A stretch of 64,000 nucleotides of DNA from Planctomycetota bacterium (GTDB lineage Bacteria > Planctomycetota > SZUA-567 > H5-PLA8). The stretch covers positions 1,550,001-1,614,000 of the forward strand of contig JAOSKN010000001.1 in the NCBI GenBank assembly GCA_027493525.1, written 5' to 3'. Below the pieces are notes generated by a model, which was given only the letters and a program-made list of their open reading frames with translations, was not told where the DNA came from and did not search any database. The translations under genes and the position numbers were made by a program. Positions 51,429 through 58,893 of this stretch are shown piece after piece (positions within the stretch are counted from its first letter, which is position 1; each line of letters starts with the position of its first letter).

Positions 51429-53117
51429 TCATGGCGCGGCCAGCCGCTCCAGTTCGCCGTCCAGGTAGCGCCGGCGCAGTTCGCCGCGCTGGACCTTCCC
51501 GCTGGAGGTCTTGGGCACCTTGCCGCGCCGCACGAAGACGACGTCGGCGAGCGGGAGCCCCAGTTCGCGCCCGATGCGCTTGCGGATCTCGCGCTCCAGG
51601 GCCTCCAGCGCGGCGGCTTCGCGCTCGGCGACCTCGAGGACCAGCACGGCCTGTTCGCCTTCCTGATCCTTCGCCACGGCGAAGGCGCCGCAGCGCTCCG
51701 AGCCGCCGCCGCCCGCGCAGGCCTCGGCGAGCCATTCCAGTTCGTGCGGCATCAGGTTGTGCCCGTGCACGATCAGGAGGTCCTTGGTGCGCCCGGTGAG
51801 GTACAGTTCGCCGCCGTGCAGGAAGCCCAGGTCGCCGGTGAGCAGCCAGCCGTTGCGCAGCCCGTCGGCGGTGGCCTGCGCGTCGTTGAAATACCCGCTG
51901 AAGACGCCGGGTCCCTTGACGCGGACCTGCCCGACGCGCCCCTCGGGCAGTTCGGAGCCGTCGGGGGCGACGACGCGGACCTCGGTATCGAGGACCGCTC
52001 TTCCGGTGCTGACGACCTCGTCCAGGCCCAGGCCGGCGCCGGCGCCGGACGGCAGCGGGCGGGTGCGCACGCCCTGGCCGGCGCGGTCGAAGGTCACGGC
52101 GAGGGTGCCCTCGGCCAGCCCGTAACAGGGGCGGAAGGCCTCGGGGCGGAAGCCGAAGCGCGCGAAGCGCTCCGCGAACTCCGCGCAGGTTCGCGGATGG
52201 ATCATCTCGGCGCCGGTCATCGCGGCCTGCCACGCGCCCAGGTCGACGCCGGCGAGGGCCTCGGGCGCGACGCGCTGCGCGCAGAGCTGGTAGGCGAAGT
52301 TCGGCGCGGGCGAGAGGGAGCGCCCGTGCGCGGCCACCTGCTGCAGCCAGGTCTGCGGCCGCATCAGGAAGGTCGTATCCGGGCGCATCAGCACCAAGTT
52401 CAGGCGATGGGCGACGCTGAAGAGCATGCAGCCGACGAGGCCCATGTCGTGGTTCAGCGGCAGCCACGAGACGACCGCGTCGGCGACGTCGTGGAGCAGG
52501 CGCCCGCGGGGCGCGCAGACGGCGTCGGCGATGGCGCGCGGGTTGTGCACCGCCGCGCGGTGCGAGATCATCACGGCGCGGGGGATGCCGGTGGAGCCGC
52601 TGGTCAGTTGCATGAAGGCGAGTTCGTCGAGTTCCGGTTCGGCTTCGCGGAAAGCGTCGGCCGGGGTCGTCGCGGCGAATTGCGGGGCGGTGACGATCGG
52701 GCGGCGCAGTTCGTCCAGGCCGGCTTCGCGCGCGTCCCGGGCCAGGCTCTCGTCGCAGAGCAGCCGCGAAGCGCCGAGGCGCTCGAAGATCGCGGCCAGT
52801 TTGCGCAGATGGGCCTCCTGCGCGCCCATCGCGCCCCCGGGGGCGATGCAGACCGGGCGCGCGCCGAGCAGCACGGCGCCCCACCACGCGTCGAGGAGTT
52901 CCCAGCAGGTCGGAAGGCAGACGAGCACGCGATCGCCCGCGCGCACGCCCAGCGCGGCCCAGCGCGCGGCGGCGTCCCGGGCGGCGGCCAGCATGCGCGG
53001 GTACGCGCGGAACTCGCTCTCTTTCCCGCGCCGGTCGAAGATGCGCACGCCGCGCTCGGGGCACGCGCGGGCCGCGAGGATCAGGAGTTCGGGCAGGGTT
53101 TGCGGCGTATCGAGCAT
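51429..53117 (-). CDS. Fatty-acyl-AMP ligase-like (AMP-dependent synthetase)
   Basis: 562 aa. ANL-superfamily motifs are plain: the P-loop TSGSTGIPRAVMISH, then SWLPLNHDMGLVGCML, and YGLAEGTLAVTF (A5-like). The final domain has LTGRTKDLLIVHGHNLMPHE. The pattern SWLPLNHDMGL is typical of FAALs, which activate fatty acids as acyl-AMP and hand them to an ACP rather than to CoA. An ACP gene lies directly downstream, which supports the FAAL reading. Start ATG at 53117, 21 bases after the diiron gene stop. Confidence 0.88.
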   Translation of the reverse strand: MLDTPQTLPELLILAARACPERGVRIFDRRGKESEFRAYPRMLAAARDAAARWAALGVRAGDRVLVCLPTCWELLDAWWGAVLLGARPVCIAPGGAMGAQEAHLRKLAAIFERLGASRLLCDESLARDAREAGLDELRRPIVTAPQFAATTPADAFREAEPELDELAFMQLTSGSTGIPRAVMISHRAAVHNPRAIADAVCAPRGRLLHDVADAVVSWLPLNHDMGLVGCMLFSVAHRLNLVLMRPDTTFLMRPQTWLQQVAAHGRSLSPAPNFAYQLCAQRVAPEALAGVDLGAWQAAMTGAEMIHPRTCAEFAERFARFGFRPEAFRPCYGLAEGTLAVTFDRAGQGVRTRPLPSGAGAGLGLDEVVSTGRAVLDTEVRVVAPDGSELPEGRVGQVRVKGPGVFSGYFNDAQATADGLRNGWLLTGDLGFLHGGELYLTGRTKDLLIVHGHNLMPHELEWLAEACAGGGGSERCGAFAVAKDQEGEQAVLVLEVAEREAAALEALEREIRKRIGRELGLPLADVVFVRRGKVPKTSSGKVQRGELRRRYLDGELERLAAP

Positions 53118-53138
53118 GGCGACTCGCGCGCGTTCCGG

Positions 53139-54041
53139 CTATTCGCGGCCGATGGCGGCGGCCTCGGCCGGATCGCTGGCCTCGACCTCGCGCGACGCGA
53201 CCTTCTCGCCCGCGGCGATGGATTTCTCCAGCCGGCGCTTGGCGTCCTTGTCCAGTTCGCCCAGCAGCCAGTCGCGGTCGAGCCCGACTTCCTGCATGTC
53301 CTCGCCCAGCGCGTCGAAGATCGGGGTGACGTGGTCGAGCACCGCTTGCAGGCGCGCGCGGAGGTGCTCGCCGTAGGACTGCCCCTCCGGGCGACCCTTG
53401 CGGAAGAGGCTCGTGAAGCGGTCCTCGAGGTAGATGTGGTTGAAGCCCAGGTGCCGCGCCTCGTCCTCGAGGATCCCGTTGGCGATGTCGGAGAGGAGCG
53501 GGTCGAGGTCCAGGCGCCGGAACTCTTCCATCACCAGCTTGGCCAGGACCTCGCTGATCAGCACGCCGCTGAGCCACTCCGCGGCGTCGTCGCTGACGAT
53601 GGCGCTCTGGAACAGGTAGCCCGCGGGGAAGCGCCGGATCGAGATGGGCTCGCGGTCCAGCCGCCGGTAGAAGCGCGTGAAGAGCTCGGTGTGCCGCGCC
53701 TCGTCCACCGCCCAGGTGGTCAGGTAGAACTGGCTCTCGACCTCGCTGGTCGCGCCGAGCTTGGGGATCAGGCCGGAGACCGAATACAGCGCGGACTGCT
53801 CGCCCATCAGGATCGGCGTGAGCAGGCGCGCGAGATGGTCCTTCGGCTTGTCCTTCGCGATCCGTTGCGGGCGGCCCCAGTCGAGGTCCTCGGCGGACCA
53901 CTGGCTGCGCAGCGCCTTGTGCCAGATCGCCATCTGGCGCTTCCTGGTCAGGTCGGGCAGGACCTTGTAGATTTTCATTCCGTCGGCCTCGCCGGCAAAA
54001 AAGACGTTCGGATACTTTATTGAGCGCGCCGCCGCTGTCAA
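53139..54041 (-). CDS. Ferritin-like diiron protein (RNR-R2/desaturase-like)
   Basis: 300 aa as read from 54041; an ATG at 53978 (22nd codon) is an alternative. The diiron pattern is E81 (MGEQSALYS), E114xxH117 (AVDEARHTELF), a middle Glu (VMEEFRRL) and a second ExxH in ILEDEARHLGFNH. This is the arrangement of ferritin-like oxygenases such as R2-like oxidases and acyl-ACP desaturases. With the FAAL and ACP downstream it probably oxidises an ACP-bound acyl chain, for example by desaturation or hydroxylation. The exact reaction is unknown. Confidence 0.75.
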   Translation of the reverse strand: MTAAARSIKYPNVFFAGEADGMKIYKVLPDLTRKRQMAIWHKALRSQWSAEDLDWGRPQRIAKDKPKDHLARLLTPILMGEQSALYSVSGLIPKLGATSEVESQFYLTTWAVDEARHTELFTRFYRRLDREPISIRRFPAGYLFQSAIVSDDAAEWLSGVLISEVLAKLVMEEFRRLDLDPLLSDIANGILEDEARHLGFNHIYLEDRFTSLFRKGRPEGQSYGEHLRARLQAVLDHVTPIFDALGEDMQEVGLDRDWLLGELDKDAKRRLEKSIAAGEKVASREVEASDPAEAAAIGRE

Positions 54042-54070
54042 GCCGGCCGGCGCGCGGGAAAGGACCCGCG

Positions 54071-54916
54071 ATGCAATTCGGCGACCTGGAGATCCTGTTC
54101 CTCCGCGACGGCGCCTTCAAGCTCGACGGCGGCGCGATGTTCGGCATCGTTCCCAAGCCGCTCTGGCAGAAGGAGGTCACCGCCGACGAGCGCAACCGGA
54201 TGGTCTTGAGCTGCAACTGCCCGCTGATCCGCACCCCCGGCGGCGAGAACATCCTGATCGACTGCGGCCTGGGACGGAAGTGGAACGAGAAGCAGCGCGA
54301 GATCTACGCCATCTCGGAGTCCCCCAACCTGCTCGAAGACCTCGCCGCCCACGGGCTGAAGCCCGGGGACGTCACGATCCTGGCGCATACGCACCTGCAT
54401 CTCGACCACTGCGGCTGGAACACGAAGCTCGACGCGAACGGGAAGCTCGTGGAAGTCTTTCCCAACGCGCGGCACGTCGTCGAGCGGCGCGAACTGGGCC
54501 CCGCGCGCAAGCCCAACGAGATCCAGCGCGGGACGTACCTCGAACCCAACATCGCGCCGCTGGACGCGGCGGGGCGCTTCGAGCCCTTCGACGAGCGGCT
54601 CGAACTGGCCCCCGGCGTCACCCTTTTCCGCACCGGCGGGCACACGATCGGCCACGTCTGCGTGCGGATCGAGTCCGGCGGGCGCAAGGCCATCTTCATC
54701 GGCGAGATGATGCCCACCGTCGCGCACCGGCACCTGCCCTGGGTGATGGCCTACGACCTGTTCCCGCTGGAGACGCTGGAGGCCAAGCGCGCGCTGATGA
54801 AGGAAGCCATCCGCGACGACGCGCTGGTGCTGCTCAATCACGATCCCAACCACGTCGCGGTAAAGTTGAAGGAAGGGGAGCGCGGGAAGATCGAGTACGA
54901 GCCGGTGGAGGCCTGA
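54071..54916 (+). CDS. MBL-fold metallo-hydrolase
   Basis: 281 aa from the ATG at 54071 with AAAGGA upstream. The hallmark is LAHTHLHLDHCGWNTKLDAN (HxHxDH); another His is in GGHTIGHVCVRIESG and the Asp/His in the C-terminal HDPNHVAVKL. The family includes lactonases, arylsulfatases and quorum-quenching enzymes. It is divergent from the diiron gene and may or may not be linked to that cassette. No signal peptide. Substrate unknown. Confidence 0.85.
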   Translation: MQFGDLEILFLRDGAFKLDGGAMFGIVPKPLWQKEVTADERNRMVLSCNCPLIRTPGGENILIDCGLGRKWNEKQREIYAISESPNLLEDLAAHGLKPGDVTILAHTHLHLDHCGWNTKLDANGKLVEVFPNARHVVERRELGPARKPNEIQRGTYLEPNIAPLDAAGRFEPFDERLELAPGVTLFRTGGHTIGHVCVRIESGGRKAIFIGEMMPTVAHRHLPWVMAYDLFPLETLEAKRALMKEAIRDDALVLLNHDPNHVAVKLKEGERGKIEYEPVEA

Positions 54917-54928
54917 ATCCCGCGCGCG

Positions 54929-56056
54929 CTACTCTTCTTCCTCCACCGCCTCGGTCTTCTTCGCGGGGCGCGGCGTCGCGGCGGGGGTCTTCTCGCCTTC
55001 CTTGGGGCCGTCGAGGAGCCCCGCGATGCCGGTCTTGGCGCCCGGCTCTTCGTCCTCGGTCTTCGCCGCGGCGGTGGTCTTGGCCGCGGGCTTGGTCTGC
55101 TGCATGGCGCGCTGGCAGGCGGCCAGGACCGCGTCCATCGGCGGGCGCGGCGTCTTGGTGTTCCAGCTCCCGATCATCTTCATCTCGCCGGTGAGGACGA
55201 AGACGGCCGCGCCGTCCTTGGCGCCGGTGAGGAACTCCGCCGGCCAGCTCGTGTCGTCGGTCTTGAGCAGCGTGAAGCAGAAGCGCTCCTTGACGGCCTC
55301 CTGGAACTTGGGGTCCTCGAAGACGGCGGTCTCGTAGTAGAGCGCGAGGGGGTTGTTGTCGGCCAGCGCGATGTCGTAGATGTACATCAGCACGGGCTTG
55401 CCTTCGCCCTTCAGTTCCTGCGGGTTGCGCGAGAGCCAGGGGAAGCAGCGGTAGGTTCCGGGGCGGATGCCGGGGAACTCGGCGGGCAGCGTCGCCAGCG
55501 CGGCGGGGTAGCCGCTGAGCTTCCCGTCGCCGGTCGACGGCCCCAGACCCGGGGGCAGCTTGGCGCCGATGTAGACGAAATCGCGGATCGCGTAAGCCTT
55601 CGCGCCCAGCTTGGCCGCCAGCTCGTCCACGCCCGCGAAGAGCGACTTGCCGCCGAAGTCCAGCGCGAGCGTCTTCTTCGCCAGGGCCGCCTCGATCGCG
55701 ACCTTCCCGCCCTGCTGCTCGTTGAAGGTCTTGACGTAATCCTTGGCCGGGGAGCCGGCCAGGCCGAAGTTGAGCGGCTTGGAGAGCATCTTCGCCTTGA
55801 CCGCTTCGGGCAGCGCGCCTTCGAGCGCGAAGGCTTGCCCCAGGGCCAGGACCGCGAGCGCGGCGCTTAGGGCCAGTCCGGGAATTAATTGGGGCGAGAT
55901 GCGCCGCGCCGGCCAAGCAGGACGAAGAAGGCGAACAAGCCCTATCCGGAGGAGATAAGGCGCGCGAGCCTGATGAAGTCCGGCGCAGGCCGCCGCCAGC
56001 AGCTCGTCCCAAGTAATTCCCAGACTGGCCCTCAAGACCAGGCGCGAGAGGTTCAT
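54929..56056 (-). CDS. Secreted thioredoxin-like protein, paralogue of the next gene
   Basis: 375 aa as read from 56056; the true start is unclear because a signal-like segment (SPQLIPGLALSAALAVLALG, about 54-75) begins well inside. After it, the domain LPEAVKAKMLSKPLNFGLAG-KTLALDFGGKSLFAGVDELA-LGAKAYAIRDFVYIGAKLPP matches the start of the neighbouring protein. The second half (PVLMYIYDIALADNNPLALY, YETAVFEDPKFQEAVKERF) is thioredoxin-like, without a CxxC pair. A Lys/Ala/Glu-rich tail follows. Function unknown; a stress or redox role is not supported by active cysteines. Confidence 0.65.
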   Translation of the reverse strand: MNLSRLVLRASLGITWDELLAAACAGLHQARAPYLLRIGLVRLLRPAWPARRISPQLIPGLALSAALAVLALGQAFALEGALPEAVKAKMLSKPLNFGLAGSPAKDYVKTFNEQQGGKVAIEAALAKKTLALDFGGKSLFAGVDELAAKLGAKAYAIRDFVYIGAKLPPGLGPSTGDGKLSGYPAALATLPAEFPGIRPGTYRCFPWLSRNPQELKGEGKPVLMYIYDIALADNNPLALYYETAVFEDPKFQEAVKERFCFTLLKTDDTSWPAEFLTGAKDGAAVFVLTGEMKMIGSWNTKTPRPPMDAVLAACQRAMQQTKPAAKTTAAAKTEDEEPGAKTGIAGLLDGPKEGEKTPAATPRPAKKTEAVEEEE

Positions 56057-56125
56057 GGCGCAATGCCCCCGCAGATGGACGCGCGAGACGGACTCGAATT
56101 CAGGCGCTTCGCGCCTGGCCCGCGT

Positions 56126-57052
56126 TTACGGAATGGCCGGCTTGGGCCCCTTGGCTTCCTCGTCCAGGCGTTTGGCCGCCGCCTCGTTCAGCTTCACCAC
56201 GCGCTCCACCGCCGCGACGAAGGTCTGGACCGCGGGCTTGCCCACCCCGCGGGACCAGGTGTAGCACGGCGAGCCGTCGCAGGTGAGCAGCAGCAGGCTG
56301 ATCCCGCCCTGCGCCGGGTTCACGAAGCTCTTGGGCCACTGGAGCGTCTGGCTGTTGGTCATCACCGGCGTGAAGTCCTTGAGCGCCACCTTCACCGCGC
56401 CGTCGGTGAACACCTGCGTCTCGAAGTACTCCGCCAGGTAATTGGTGAGCTTCGGATCCGCGTCGTAGATGTAGAGCAGGATCGGCTTGCGCAGCTTCTT
56501 GCACTCCTCGAACCCGGACTGCTTCCACTCGTAGGAGCGGTCGCTGCCGGGGACGAACGCCGCCGGGCCGTTGTTGGCGTTGTTGCCCGGACCCGGACCG
56601 GGGCCAGGACCGGGACCCGGACCGTTGCCCGGACCCGGGCCAGGACCGGGACCGGGACCGGGGGGATTGGGCTGCGGAGGCTTGACGGCTTCCAGTGGCG
56701 CGACGCCCTCGGGCGGCTTCTTCGAGATGTAGATCCCATCGCCGTGGACGTACGCCTTCGCCCCCAGCGCCTTGGCCAGGTTGTCCACGATCAGCGAGCA
56801 GGTCTGCATCTCCTGCTTGAAGTCCTTGAGCACCACGGCGGACAGTTCGGGATCGAGCTTGACGTTCATCACGCCGAAGCCGCTGATGTTCCCGGCGAGG
56901 TCCGCGGCCTTGGCGTTGAGCATGTGGATGCTCCAGACCGTGGAGCCGTCCACTTCCTTGATTTTGGCGGGCAGGTTGCCTTCGAAGGCCGAGGCGAGTC
57001 CGGCAAGCGATAAGAAAAGCGCAAGCACCACGCAGGTTCGGCGGATGTTCAT
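56126..57052 (-). CDS. Secreted thioredoxin-like protein with Pro-Gly repeat linker
   Basis: 308 aa with a signal peptide (MNIRRTCVVLALFLSLAGLA). The N-terminal domain (about 25-115: LPAKIKEVDGSTVWSIHMLN, then VDNLAKALGAKAYVHGDGIY) matches its paralogue. A linker at about 120-160 is nearly pure PG dipeptide (PGPGPGPGPGPGNGPGPGPG), coded by a CCCGGA/CCGGGA simple repeat (about 56582-56668). The C-terminus is thioredoxin-like (PILLYIYDADPKLTNYLAEY) with no CxxC. Length variation in the linker is likely between strains. It is divergent from nothing; the paralogue lies 69 bases downstream, a tandem duplication. Confidence 0.7.
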   Translation of the reverse strand: MNIRRTCVVLALFLSLAGLASAFEGNLPAKIKEVDGSTVWSIHMLNAKAADLAGNISGFGVMNVKLDPELSAVVLKDFKQEMQTCSLIVDNLAKALGAKAYVHGDGIYISKKPPEGVAPLEAVKPPQPNPPGPGPGPGPGPGNGPGPGPGPGPGPGNNANNGPAAFVPGSDRSYEWKQSGFEECKKLRKPILLYIYDADPKLTNYLAEYFETQVFTDGAVKVALKDFTPVMTNSQTLQWPKSFVNPAQGGISLLLLTCDGSPCYTWSRGVGKPAVQTFVAAVERVVKLNEAAAKRLDEEAKGPKPAIP

Positions 57053-57229
57053 ATCTCAAGACCCCCGGTATCGGACTCAACCCGCTGGCAAGTCGGCCAC
57101 GCCTGCGCCCGCGCTGCCTTTTTCCCATCTAGTTATAGGGCTAAGCCCGAATCAGACAAGAGTTTCGTGAGCAGATGCGCTTTTGTAGGGAACATCTCCT
57201 TAATGAAGGCCCTCATTCAATCTAACGCA

Positions 57230-57793
57230 TTACACCTTACTGCCCTCATTCTCGTTTGGTTGTTGGATGTCAGGTAATGCTAACTGGGGTTTGCTGCGAT
57301 CTTCTAAGGTTCCAATCGCATTGCCATGCTCTCGTACTACTGCCGCAATGCCAAATAGACGTCTTTTTTCCTCAAATTTCGCTCGATCTTCAGGCGAACC
57401 TGAATTGGTAGCCGGTTCGGCGCTTGGTTCATTTGTCAATTCACCAGCCACATCAATGGTTCCTCCATGGTCAACCATTTTTGCGAGCCTTTTCAACGCA
57501 ATGGCCATCATGTTTATCAGTTCGTTCCTCCTGGGCTCATTCTGTCCACTATATAACCTTTTGATAATTGCTTCCGATTCCTTTTTGAACTCCTCTTCAA
57601 GCCGAGTTTCTAGGTGCCTTTCAAGTGGTTCAATCGCTTCTTTAGGAATGCTCTGCCCATCAAGGCTCTTTTTCAATGCCTTGATCTCTAAATAAGACTT
57701 ATACATATTGACAATTCTTTCGAGGCACAGTGCCAAACCACCTGCTGCGGGGCCAGCAACTTGAAGAAAAAATTTCCCAGTTTGATGAACCAA
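57230..57793 (-). CDS. Third fragment of the broken AT-rich gene
   Basis: 187 aa, C-terminal part. It contains the helical stretch HLETRLEEEFKKESEAIIKR and a loose tail (NEPSAEPATNSGSPEDRAKF). It is readable alone from an ATG at 57793, but continuity with the other two fragments is more likely. Confidence 0.5.
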   Translation of the reverse strand: MVHQTGKFFLQVAGPAAGGLALCLERIVNMYKSYLEIKALKKSLDGQSIPKEAIEPLERHLETRLEEEFKKESEAIIKRLYSGQNEPRRNELINMMAIALKRLAKMVDHGGTIDVAGELTNEPSAEPATNSGSPEDRAKFEEKRRLFGIAAVVREHGNAIGTLEDRSKPQLALPDIQQPNENEGSKV

Positions 57794-58115
57794 TCATTCG
57801 AACATTAGGGCTTGAGGCAGGCGCTCCGGCGGCCTCCTGAACTGTCTGCATTACGAATTCAATGTCTTTTAGTTGTTTGACTAGTGTTGACAGGTCTTTG
57901 CTCGGAGCAGAGGGTAAAATAATACCAATTTCAAACATGCCTGACTCAACTTTGTCAATCTTCACACCTACTTTTTCGAGCTCGCTTCTAAGAGCGCTAA
58001 TGTTTTTGTGGAATTCAATGACCCTTGTTCTTATTTTCTTAAATTCACTCATGAATTCAGCCTGAGTCACTACATTCGTGGAAAAAAATATCCTGAAGTC
58101 TATTGCGTAGTCCAA
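57699..58115 (-). CDS. Middle fragment of the broken AT-rich gene
   Basis: 138 aa. A coiled-coil stretch (SALRSELEKVGVKIDKVESG) lies in its first half. It overlaps both neighbouring fragments in other frames at poly-T runs. Confidence 0.45.
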   Translation of the reverse strand: MDYAIDFRIFFSTNVVTQAEFMSEFKKIRTRVIEFHKNISALRSELEKVGVKIDKVESGMFEIGIILPSAPSKDLSTLVKQLKDIEFVMQTVQEAAGAPASSPNVRMIGSSNWEIFSSSCWPRSRWFGTVPRKNCQYV

Positions 58116-58371
58116 CGCCGACTATTTTAGATGCCCCTATCTCCTCATATAAGGATTTCTGTGTAGGGCGTGCGTTGTTTGTAGGGCTATTTTGCAGAGC
58201 GTTAAAGAGTTCTTCGTATTTTGCTCTGAATGCTTTATTTGTGTCAGGGTTGGAGGTGGAAACAGATTGATTCAGTGCAGTTTCAAGCTGCGCCAAGAGA
58301 TCTAGGAGTTTGAGTTGTTCGAATTCCTGTAGCAAGTTAATAAGGGCGCCGTACAGTCGCTCCGCGTTCAT
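58057..58371 (-). CDS. First fragment of the broken AT-rich gene
   Basis: 104 aa from the ATG at 58371 (MNAERLYGALINLLQEFEQL). Its own frame ends after FFHECSDSG, the product of the extra T in the T7 run. No known domain is recognised. Confidence 0.45.
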   Translation of the reverse strand: MNAERLYGALINLLQEFEQLKLLDLLAQLETALNQSVSTSNPDTNKAFRAKYEELFNALQNSPTNNARPTQKSLYEEIGASKIVGVGLRNRLQDIFFHECSDSG

Positions 58372-58507
58372 TGAAAATCTCTCCCAAGTTGCAGGGTATT
58401 GGCACAAACCATCTTATAGAGGATCGTACCTTGTTAGTCCGAAACCTCTAGACGTACCTATGTTAGAATATGTTATTTCACCATCAATGAAAAGAAGCAG
58501 AATTCTA

Positions 58508-58825
58508 TCATTGGCGTTGTCCAATACTTGACAAAACGTCCATTAGGTATTGCCCCGCCACCTCCAGCGCCTCGTCGCGCTCCGTCGCCTCGAACTCCGT
58601 AAAAAACCGGTCGTAGACCGTCGCGCGCTCGTGATGCAGCGGCGTCGCGCAGTAGCACGTCTCCGTCCAATACGCGTACCCATCGTCGGCCAGCACCGCC
58701 CGCGCCATGCTCGCGACGATCTCCGCGCCGTCGGGCTGCTGTTTGGCGACGGTGCCGTCGGTGAGGATGCGGTGGAACTCGGCCGCCTTCGCGTCGATCG
58801 GTTTGGCTTTGACGTGGTAGTGCAT
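58508..58825 (-). CDS. Conserved-looking protein of unknown function
   Basis: 105 aa. The sequence MHYHVKAKPIDAKAAEFHRI and the His/Cys-containing ETCYCATPLHHERATVYDRF look like a small alpha/beta protein. The Cys-Tyr-Cys and His-His residues may bind metal. No known family is assigned. It lies between the AT-rich broken gene and the Rieske operon. Confidence 0.65.
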   Translation of the reverse strand: MHYHVKAKPIDAKAAEFHRILTDGTVAKQQPDGAEIVASMARAVLADDGYAYWTETCYCATPLHHERATVYDRFFTEFEATERDEALEVAGQYLMDVLSSIGQRQ

Positions 58826-58893
58826 GGCTCACGCCCCCGCTCTTTCTGGCCTCTATCGGTCCTCGGCGCTCTGCGGTGACCCGTTTGCCGTGC

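Larger units (their letters stand above)
57230..58371 (-). pseudogene. AT-rich gene broken by two poly-T frameshifts
   Basis: Three overlapping frames become one protein of about 379 aa if one T is removed from the T7 run (about 58082-58088) and one T from the T6 run (about 57767-57772). The joins give LQDIFSTNVVTQAEFMSEFK and SNWEIFLQVAGPAAGGLALC. The protein has no signal peptide; it is rich in charged helices (LEEEFKKESEAIIKRLYSGQ). Both errors are extra T in a homopolymer, as in sequencing errors or slippage sites. GC is far below the neighbours. Function and family unknown. Confidence 0.6.

Noticed and set aside
51388..54252. A 954-residue open frame on the reverse strand across the ACP, ligase and diiron genes
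   Set aside because: It is a frame-shadow of three well-conserved genes in another frame and reads as Arg/Ala/Pro-rich filler with no domain.
56582..56668. Simple CCCGGA repeat as a mobile or CRISPR-like element
   Set aside because: It is in frame and codes for the PG linker of a secreted protein.
57230..58371. Prophage or integrative element
   Set aside because: No integrase, att site or phage gene is visible; only base composition suggests transfer.
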